From Peronospora farinosa (Eukaryota; Oomycota; Peronosporomycetes; Peronosporales; Peronosporaceae): a stretch of DNA of 12,615 bases. The stretch is from NCBI GenBank assembly GCA_947646735.1, contig CANTFK010000462.1:1-12615 (forward strand). Reading direction: 5' to 3'. Below the pieces are notes generated by a model. That model saw only the letters and a list, made by a program, of their open reading frames with translations, was not told the origin of the DNA and searched no databases. A program made the translations under genes and the position numbers. The stretch's first letter is position 1, and each line of letters begins with the position of its first letter. Positions 1-8,363 of the stretch are shown here, in pieces.

Positions 1-124
1 CGATGAACGAGGACTCGATGATCGCAGACTCGACAAACGAAGACTCAATGAACGAAGACTAAACGAGCTAAGACTCGACAAGATAAGACTTGATGAACGA
101 AGACCTGACGAGCGAACACTCGAT
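1..124 (+). repeat. Partial monomer at left edge
   Basis: The sequence starts inside a monomer, at the CGATGAACGA of the first 15-bp unit, and runs to the next GGCCTG landmark. It carries GGACTCG, CAAACGAA, AACGAGCTA, CCTGACG and GAACACTCG alleles. It is cut by the window edge, so the array continues to the left. Confidence 0.95.
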
Positions 125-159
125 GGCCTGAAAATTGATAAACGATAAACCTAACGAGC
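125..159 (+). other. 35-bp invariant box of the monomer (first copy shown)
   Basis: The segment from GGCCTGAAAATTG through GATAAACGATAAAC to CTAACGAGC reads the same at all 74 landmarks I checked. The only divergent version is the decayed extra fragment at 1254-1288. It contains a direct 7-bp repeat, GATAAAC twice (137-150). It is also the part of the monomer that departs most from the 15-bp consensus. Invariance across many copies can reflect recent homogenisation or a bound protein; the sequence alone cannot separate these. Confidence 0.6.
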
Positions 160-1125
160 AAAGACTCGATGAACGAAGACTCGATGATCGCAGACTCGAC
201 AAAAGAAGACTCAATGAACGAAGACTAAACGAGCTAAGACTCGACAAGATAAGACTTGATGAACGAAGACCTGACGAGCGAAGCACTCGATGGCCTGAAA
301 ATTGATAAACGATAAACCTAACGAGCGAAGACTCGATGAACGAGGACTCGATGATCGCAGACTCGACAAACGAAGACTCAATGAACGAAGACTAAACGAG
401 CTAAGACTCGACAAGATAAGACTTGATGAACGAAGACCTCACGAGCGAAGCACTCGATGGCCTGAAAATTGATAAACGATAAACCTAACGAGCAAAGACT
501 CGATGAACGAAGACTCGATGATCGCAGACTCGACAAAAGAAGACTCAATGAACGAAGACTAAACGAGCTAAGACTCGACAAGCTAAGACTTGATGAACGA
601 AGACCTGACGAGCGAACACTCGATGGCCTGAAAATTGATAAACGATAAACCTAACGAGCGACGAATCGATAAACGAATACTCGATGATCGCAGACTCGAC
701 AAACGAAGACTCAATGAACGAAGACTAAACGAGCTAAGACTCGACAAGATAAGACTTGATGAACGAAGACCTGACGAGCGAACACTCGATGGCCTGAAAA
801 TTGATAAACGATAAACCTAACGAGCGACGAATCGATAAACGAATACTCGATGATCGCAGACTCGACAAAACGAAGACTCAATGAACGAAGACTAAACGAG
901 CTAAGACTCGACAAGATAAGACTTGATGAACGAAGACCTGACGAGCGAAGCACTCGATGGCCTGAAAATTGATAAACGATAAACCTAACGAGCGAAGAAT
1001 CGATAAACGAAGACTCGATGATCGCAGACTCGACAAACGAAGACTCAATGAACGAAGACTAAACGAGCTAAGACTCGACAAGATAAGACTTGATGAACGA
1101 AGACCTGACGAGCGAAGCACTCGAT
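125..1125 (+). repeat. Regular satellite block, 6 monomers
   Basis: Monomers start at 125, 292, 459, 625, 791 and 959, with lengths 167, 167, 166, 166, 168 and 167. The 125 and 459 copies have the GAGCAAAGACTCG junction plus CAAAAGAA. The 625 and 791 copies have GACGAATCGATAAACGA followed by ATACTCG. The 459 copy has the rare AAGCTAAGAC in place of AAGATAAGAC. The 791 copy has an extra A (GACAAAACGAA, near 865-873), making it 168 bp. Confidence 0.95.
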
Positions 1126-1370
1126 GGCCTGAAAATTGATAAACGATAAACCTAACGAGCGAAGAATCGATGAACGAAGACTCGATGATCGCAGACTCGA
1201 CAAACGAAGACTCAATGAACGAAGACTAAACGAGTTAAGACTCGACAAGATAAGATTGATGACGAACGAGATGATGGCCAAAATCGAAGACTCAATGAGC
1301 GAAGACTAAATGAGTAAGACTCGACAAGATAAGACTTGATGAACGAAGACCTGACGAGCGAACACTCGAT
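1126..1370 (+). repeat. Rearranged 245-bp monomer
   Basis: This monomer is normal up to the AAGATAA unit ending at 1253. It then carries 79 extra bases (1254-1332) before resuming at 1333 with GACTTGATGAACGAA. The extra block has a 35-bp degenerate part (1254-1288). This contains GATGATGGCC followed by AAAATCG and looks like a decayed, internally deleted copy of the GCACTCGATGGCCTGAAAATTG region. It is followed by a 15-bp unit GACTCAATGAGCGAA (1289-1303), a 14-bp unit GACTAAATGAGTAA (1304-1317) and a second GACTCGACAAGATAA (1318-1332). It is best read as insertion or duplication of part of a diverged monomer, flanked by two copies of the GACTCGACAAGATAA unit, probably by unequal recombination between those units. 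Confidence 0.85.
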
Positions 1371-1537
1371 GGCCTGAAAATTGATAAACGATAAACCTAA
1401 CGAGCGAAGACTCGATGAACGAGGACTCGATGATCGCAGACTCGACAAACGAAGACTCAATGAACGAAGACTAAACGAGCTAAGACTCGACAAGATAAGA
1501 CTTGATGAACGAAGACCTGACGAGCGAAGCACTCGAT
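1371..1537 (+). repeat. Representative 167-bp monomer with eleven sub-units
   Basis: This copy carries common alleles and serves as a type monomer. Starting at GGCCTGAA (1371-1378, the tail of the long unit), the 15-bp units follow at 1379, 1394, 1409, 1424, 1439, 1454, 1469, 1484, 1499 and 1514. The start of the next long unit occupies 1529-1537. Most units begin GACT and end CGAA, for example 1454-1468 GACTCAATGAACGAA and 1499-1513 GACTTGATGAACGAA. The consensus is GACTCGATGAACGAA. The unit starting GCACTCGATGG is 17 bp, or 16 bp in GAACACTCG copies, giving 10 x 15 + 17 = 167. Hand-counted composition is A 67, C 36, G 40, T 24, with 16 CpG. The monomer appears to have arisen by amplification of a 15-bp minisatellite, followed by divergence of the units and re-amplification of the eleven-unit block. 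Confidence 0.93.
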
Positions 1538-3868
1538 GGCCTGAAAATTGATAAACGATAAACCTAACGAGCAAAGACTCGATGAACGAGGACTCGATGA
1601 TCGCAGACTCGACAAACGAAGACTCAATGAACGAAGACTAAACGAGCTAAGACTCGACAAGATAAGACTTGATGAACGAAGACCTGACGAGCGAAGCACT
1701 CGATGGCCTGAAAATTGATAAACGATAAACCTAACGAGCGAAGACTCGATGAACGAAGACTCGATGATCGCAGACTCGACAAACGAAGACTCAATGAACG
1801 AAGACTAAACGAGCTAAGACTCGACAAGATAAGACTTGATGAACGAAGACCTGACGAGCGAACACTCGATGGCCTGAAAATTGATAAACGATAAACCTAA
1901 CGAGCGAAGAATCGATAAACGAAGACTCGATGATCGCAGACTCGACAAACGAAGACTCAATGAACGAAGACTAAATGAGTTAAGACTCGACAAGATAAGA
2001 CTTGATGAACGAAGACCTGACGAGCGAAGCACTCGATGGCCTGAAAATTGATAAACGATAAACCTAACGAGCGAAGACTCGATGAACGAAGACTCGATGA
2101 TCGCAGACTCGACAAACGAAGACTCAATGAACGAAGACTAAATGAGTTAAGACTCGACAAGATAAGACTTGATGAACGAAGACCTGACGAGCGAACACTC
2201 GATGGCCTGAAAATTGATAAACGATAAACCTAACGAGCAAAGACTCGATGAACGAGGACTCGATGATCGCAGACTCGACAAACGAAGACTCAATGAACGA
2301 AGACTAAACGAGCTAAGACTCGACAAGATAAGACTTGATGAACGAAGACCTGACGAGCGAAGCACTCGATGGCCTGAAAATTGATAAACGATAAACCTAA
2401 CGAGCGACGAATCGATAAACGAATACTCGATGATCGCAGACTCGACAAACGAAGACTCAATGAACGAAGACTAAATGAGCTAAGACTCGACAAGATAAGA
2501 CTTGATGAACGAAGACCTGACGAGCGAAGCCTCGATGGCCTGAAAATTGATAAACGATAAACCTAACGAGCGACGAATCGATAAACGAATACTCGATGAT
2601 CGCAGACTCGACAAACGAAGACTCAATGAACGAAGACTAAACGAGCTAAGACTCGACAAGATAAGACTTGATGAACGAAGACCTGACGAGCGAAGCACTC
2701 GATGGCCTGAAAATTGATAAACGATAAACCTAACGAGCAAAGACTCGATGAACGAGGACTCGATGATCGCAGACTCGACAAAAGAAGACTCAATGAACGA
2801 AGACTAAACGAGCTAAGACTCGACAAGATAAGACTTGATGAACGAAGACCTGACGAGCGAAGCACTCGATGGCCTGAAAATTGATAAACGATAAACCTAA
2901 CGAGCAAAGACTCGATGAACGAAGACTCGATGATCGCAGACTCGACAAACGAAGACTCAATGAACGAAGACTAAACGAGCTAAGACTCGACAAGATAAGA
3001 CTTGATGAACGAAGACCTGACGAGCGAACACTCGATGGCCTGAAAATTGATAAACGATAAACCTAACGAGCGACGAATCGATAAACGAATACTCGATGAT
3101 CGCAGACTCGACAAACGAAGACTCAATGAACGAAGACTAAACGAGTTAAGACTCGACAAGATAAGACTTGATGAACGAAGACCTCACGAGCGAACACTCG
3201 ATGGCCTGAAAATTGATAAACGATAAACCTAACGAGCGAAGAATCGATAAACGAATACTCGATGATCGCAGACTCGACAAACGAAGACTCAATGAACGAA
3301 GACTAAACGAGCTAAGACTCGACAAGATAAGACTTGATGAACGAAGACCTGACGAGCGAAGCACTCGATGGCCTGAAAATTGATAAACGATAAACCTAAC
3401 GAGCGAAGACTCGATGAACGAGGACTCGATGATCGCAGACTCGACAAACGAAGACTCAATGAACGAAGACTAAACGAGCTAAGACTCGACAAGATAAGAC
3501 TTGATGAACGAAGACCTGACGAGCGAACACTCGATGGCCTGAAAATTGATAAACGATAAACCTAACGAGCGAAGACTCGATGAACGAGGACTCGATGATC
3601 GCAGACTCGACAAACGAAGACTCAATGAACGAAGACTAAACGAGCTAAGACTCGACAAGATAAGACTTGATGAACGAAGACCTCGACGAGCGAAGCCTCG
3701 ATGGCCTGAAAATTGATAAACGATAAACCTAACGAGCAAAGACTCGATGAACGAGGACTCGATGATCGCAGACTCGACAAACGAAGACTCAATGAACGAA
3801 GACTAAACGAGCTAAGACTCGACAAGATAAGACTTGATGAACGAAGACCTGACGAGCGAACACTCGAT
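1371..3868 (+). repeat. Regular satellite block, 15 monomers
   Basis: Monomers start at 1371, 1538, 1705, 1871, 2038, 2204, 2371, 2537, 2704, 2871, 3037, 3203, 3370, 3536 and 3703, each 166 or 167 bp. The GAGCAAAGACTCG junction is present in the copies at 1538, 2204, 2704, 2871 and 3703. GACGAATCGATAAACGA with ATACTCG is present at 2371, 2537 and 3037. The 2371 and 3536 copies have GAAGCCTCG. The 3536 copy also has an extra base, giving CCTCGACGAG near 3681-3690. The 3037 copy has CCTCACG. Confidence 0.95.
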
Positions 3869-4058
3869 GGCCTGAAAATTGATAAACGATAAACCTAACG
3901 AGCGAAGAATCGATAAACGAAGACTCGATGATCGCAGACTCGACAAACATCAATAGAGAAGGGGAATAAAAGAAGACTCAATGAACGAAGACTAAACGAG
4001 TTAAGACTCGACAAGATAAGACTTGATGAACGAAGACCTGACGAGCGAAGCACTCGAT
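3869..4058 (+). repeat. 190-bp monomer interrupted by a 23-bp insertion
   Basis: This is an ordinary monomer (GAAGAATCGATAAACGA junction, AACGAGTTA, CCTGACG, GAAGCACTCG) except that the unit beginning GACTCGACAAA is split by 23 bases that match no other part of the array. Removing them leaves GACAAAAGAAGACTC, which is a normal allele elsewhere in the window, and restores a length of 167 bp. Confidence 0.9.
3948..3970. other. 23-bp non-satellite insertion
   Basis: The insertion starts CATCAATAG, contains the only GGGG run I saw in the window, and ends AATAAA. Its edges are ambiguous by a few bases because AAA flanks both sides. It is too short for a transposon and has no terminal inverted repeats. 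AAA on each side could be a 3-bp target duplication, or coincidence in A-rich DNA. Filler DNA from end-joining repair is the simplest explanation, but this is inferred. Confidence 0.75.
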
Positions 4059-6891
4059 GGCCTGAAAATTGATAAACGATAAACCTAACGAGCGAAGACT
4101 CGATGAACGAAGACTCGATGATCGCAGACTCGACAAACGAAGACTCAATGAACGAAGACTAAACGAGCTAAGACTCGACAAGATAAGACTTGATGAACGA
4201 AGACCTCACGAGCGAAGCACTCGATGGCCTGAAAATTGATAAACGATAAACCTAACGAGCAAAGACTCGATGAACGAAGACTCGATGATCGCAGACTCGA
4301 CAAACGAAGACTCAATGAACGAAGACTAAACGAGCTAAGACTCGACAAGATAAGACTTGATGAACGAAGACCTGACGAGCGAACACTCGATGGCCTGAAA
4401 ATTGATAAACGATAAACCTAACGAGCGAAGACTCGATGAACGAAGACTCGATGATCGCAGACTCGACAAACGAAGACTCAATGAACGAAGACTAAACGAG
4501 CTAAGACTCGACAAGATAAGACTTGATGAACGAAGACCTGACGAGCGAACACTCGATGGCCTGAAAATTGATAAACGATAAACCTAACGAGCGAAGACTC
4601 GATGAACGAGGACTCGATGATCGCAGACTCGACAAAAGAAGACTCAATGAACGAAGACTAAACGAGCTAAGACTCGACAAGATAAGACTTGATGAACGAA
4701 GACCTGACGAGCGAACACTCGATGGCCTGAAAATTGATAAACGATAAACCTAACGAGCGAAGAATCGATGAACGAAGACTCGATGATCGCAGACTCGACA
4801 AACGAAGACTCAATGAACGAAGACTAAATGAGCTAAGACTCGACAAGATAAGACTTGATGAACGAAGACCTGACGAGCGAAGCACTCGATGGCCTGAAAA
4901 TTGATAAACGATAAACCTAACGAGCGAAGACTCGATGAACGAAGACTCGATGATCGCAGACTCGACAAACGAAGACTCAATGAACGAAGACTAAACGAGT
5001 TAAGACTCGACAAGATAAGACTTGATGAACGAAGACCTGACGAGCGAACACTCGATGGCCTGAAAATTGATAAACGATAAACCTAACGAGCGAAGACTCG
5101 ATGAACGAGGACTCGATGATCGCAGACTCGACAAACGAAGACTCAATGAACGAAGACTAAACGAGCTAAGACTCGACAAGATAAGACTTGATGAACGAAG
5201 ACCTCACGAGCGAAGCACTCGATGGCCTGAAAATTGATAAACGATAAACCTAACGAGCGACGAATCGATAAACGAATACTCGATGATCGCAGACTCGACA
5301 AACGAAGACTCAATGAACGAAGACTAAACGAGTTAAGACTCGACAAGATAAGACTTGATGAACGAAGACCTGACGAGCGAACACTCGATGGCCTGAAAAT
5401 TGATAAACGATAAACCTAACGAGCAAAGACTCGATGAACGAGGACTCGATGATCGCAGACTCGACAAAAGAAGACTCAATGAACGAAGACTAAACGAGCT
5501 AAGACTCGACAAGATAAGACTTGATGAACGAAGACCTGACGAGCGAAGCACTCGATGGCCTGAAAATTGATAAACGATAAACCTAACGAGCGAAGACTCG
5601 ATGAACGAAGACTCGATGATCGCAGACTCGACAAACGAAGACTCAATGAACGAAGACTAAACGAGCTAAGACTCGACAAGATAAGACTTGATGAACGAAG
5701 ACCTGACGAGCGAAGCACTCGATGGCCTGAAAATTGATAAACGATAAACCTAACGAGCGAAGACTCGATAAACGAAGACTCGATGATCGCAGACTCGACA
5801 AACGAAGACTCAATGAACGAAGACTAAATGAGTTAAGACTCGACAAGATAAGACTTGATGAACGAAGACCTGACGAGCGAAGCACTCGATGGCCTGAAAA
5901 TTGATAAACGATAAACCTAACGAGCGAAGACTCGATAAACGAAGACTCGATGATCGCAGACTCGACAAACGAAGACTCAATGAACGAAGACTAAACGAGT
6001 TAAGACTCGACAAGATAAGACTTGATGAACGAAGACCTGACGAGCGAAGCACTCGATGGCCTGAAAATTGATAAACGATAAACCTAACGAGCAAAGACTC
6101 GATGAACGAAGACTCGATGATCGCAGACTCGACAAACGAAGACTCAATGAACGAAGACTAAACGAGCTAAGACTCGACAAGATAAGACTTGATGAACGAA
6201 GACCTCGACGAGCGAAGCACTCGATGGCCTGAAAATTGATAAACGATAAACCTAACGAGCGAAGACTCGATGAACGAGTACTCGATGATCGCAGACTCGA
6301 CAAACGAAGACTCAATGAACGAAGACTAAATGAGTTAAGACTCGACAAGATAAGACTTGATGAACGAAGACCTGACGAGCGAAGCACTCGATGGCCTGAA
6401 AATTGATAAACGATAAACCTAACGAGCGAAGAATCGATGAACGAAGACTCGATGATCGCAGACTCGACAAACGAAGACTCAATGAACGAAGACTAAACGA
6501 GTTAAGACTCGACAAGATAAGACTTGATGAACGAAGACCTGACGAGCGAAGCACTCGATGGCCTGAAAATTGATAAACGATAAACCTAACGAGCGAAGAC
6601 TCGATGAACGAGGACTCGATGATCGCAGACTCGACAAACGAAGACTCAATGAACGAAGACTAAACGAGCTAAGACTCGACAAGATAAGACTTGATGAACG
6701 AAGACCTGACGAGCGAACACTCGATGGCCTGAAAATTGATAAACGATAAACCTAACGAGCAAAGACTCGATGAACGAAGACTCGATGATCGCAGACTCGA
6801 CAAAAGAAGATTCAATGAACGAAGACTAAATGAGTTAAGACTCGACAAGATAAGACTTGATGAACGAAGACCTGACGAGCGAACCCTCGAT
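4059..6891 (+). repeat. Regular satellite block, 17 monomers
   Basis: Monomers start at 4059, 4226, 4392, 4558, 4724, 4891, 5057, 5224, 5390, 5557, 5724, 5891, 6058, 6226, 6393, 6560 and 6726. Lengths are 166 or 167 bp, except the 6058 copy at 168 bp, where CCTCGACGAG near 6203-6212 has an extra base. Adjacent copies at 5724 and 5891 share the uncommon GAAGACTCGATAAACGA junction. The 6226 copy has a unique GTACTCG (T at 6279). The 6726 copy has GATTC for GACTC and a unique GAACCCTCG. Confidence 0.95.
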
Positions 6892-7062
6892 GGCCTGAAA
6901 ATTGATAAACGATAAACCTAACGAGCGACGAATCGATAAACGAATACTCGATGATCGCAGACTCGACAAACGAAGACTCAATGAACGAAGACTAAGGAAA
7001 TGAGTTAAGACTCGACAAGATAAGACTTGATGAACGAAGACCTGACGAGCGAAGCACTCGAT
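6892..7062 (+). repeat. 171-bp monomer with a 4-bp insertion
   Basis: This monomer has the GACGAATCGATAAACGA and ATACTCG alleles. The unit usually reading GACTAAATGAGTTAA is GACTAAGGAAATGAGTTAA here, an insertion of GGAA at 6996-6999 (placement ambiguous by a base or two). The rest of the monomer is normal. The insertion is not seen in any other copy in the window. Confidence 0.9.
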
Positions 7063-8061
7063 GGCCTGAAAATTGATAAACGATAAACCTAACGAGCGAA
7101 GACTCGATGAACGAGGACTCGATGATCGCAGACTCGACAAAAGAAGACTCAATGAACGAAGACTAAACGAGCTAAGACTCGACAAGATAAGACTTGATGA
7201 ACGAAGACCTCACGAGCGAAGCACTCGATGGCCTGAAAATTGATAAACGATAAACCTAACGAGCGAAGACTCGATGAACGAAGACTCGATGATCGCAGAC
7301 TCGACAAACGAAGACTCAATGAACGAAGACTAAACGAGTTAAGACTCGACAAGATAAGACTTGATGAACGAAGACCTGACGAGCGAACACTCGATGGCCT
7401 GAAAATTGATAAACGATAAACCTAACGAGCGAAGACTCGATGAACGAAGACTCGATGATCGCAGACTCGACAAAAGAAGACTCAATGAACGAAGACTAAA
7501 TGAGCTAAGACTCGACAAGATAAGACTTGATGAACGAAGACCTGACGAGCGAAGACTCGATGGCCTGAAAATTGATAAACGATAAACCTAACGAGCGAAG
7601 AATCGATGAACGAAGACTCGATGATCGCAGACTCGACAAACGAAGACTCAATGAACGAAGACTAAACGAGCTAAGACTCGACAAGATAAGACTTGATGAA
7701 CGAAGACCTGACGAGCGAACACTCGATGGCCTGAAAATTGATAAACGATAAACCTAACGAGCAAAGACTCGATGAACGAGGACTCGATGATCGCAGACTC
7801 GACAAAAGAAGATTCAATGAACGAAGACTAAACGAGCTAAGACTCGACAAGATAAGACTTGATGAACGAAGACCTCACGAGCGAAGCACTCGATGGCCTG
7901 AAAATTGATAAACGATAAACCTAACGAGCGACGAATCGATAAACGAATACTCGATGATCGCAGACTCGACAAACGAAGACTCAATGAACGAAGACTAAAC
8001 GAGCTAAGACTCGACAAGATAAGACTTGATGAACGAAGACCTGACGAGCGAAGCACTCGAT
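7063..8061 (+). repeat. Regular satellite block, 6 monomers
   Basis: Monomers start at 7063, 7230, 7396, 7562, 7728 and 7895, each 166 or 167 bp. The 7396 copy has GAAGACTCGATGG instead of GAAGCACTCGATGG, so its long unit matches the 15-bp consensus better at this end. The 7728 copy shares the rare GATTC change with the monomer at 6726 and has CCTCACG. The 7895 copy has GACGAATCGATAAACGA with ATACTCG. Confidence 0.95.
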
Positions 8062-8363
8062 GGCCTGAAAATTGATAAACGATAAACCTAACGAGCGAAG
8101 AATCGATAAACGAAGACTCGATGATCGCAGACTCGACAAACGAAGACTCAATGAACGAAGACTAAACGAGTTAAGACTCGACAAGATAAGACTTGATGAT
8201 CGCAGACTCGACAAGAGAAGACTCAATGAACGAAGACTAAACGATCGAAGACTCAATGAACGAAGACTAGACGATCGAAGAATCGATGAACGAAGACTAA
8301 ATGAGCTAAGACTCGACAAGATAAGACTTGATGAACGAAGACCTGACGAGCGAAGCACTCGAT
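8062..8363 (+). repeat. 302-bp monomer expanded by nine 15-bp units
   Basis: The length is 167 + 135, and 135 is exactly 9 x 15. From 8100 to 8354 there are 17 consecutive 15-bp units. The added block is 8190-8324. It opens with a hybrid unit GACTTGATGATCGCA (8190-8204), whose left half matches the GACTTGATGAACGAA unit and whose right half matches the GACTCGATGATCGCA unit. Two near-identical 30-bp pairs follow at 8220-8249 and 8250-8279, with GATCGAA endings seen nowhere else. Then come GAATCGATGAACGAA, GACTAAATGAGCTAA and GACTCGACAAGATAA. This fits out-of-register crossover between non-equivalent 15-bp units. It also opens a + strand frame from 8072 to 8377 (a TTG start, pentapeptides of RRL[DN]x type), which I regard as a by-product of the expansion. 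Confidence 0.92.

Noticed and set aside
1126..1370. Transposon insertion
   Set aside because: The extra 79 bp is almost entirely satellite-like. It has no terminal inverted repeats or transposase, and the flanking repeated unit is a normal part of the array.
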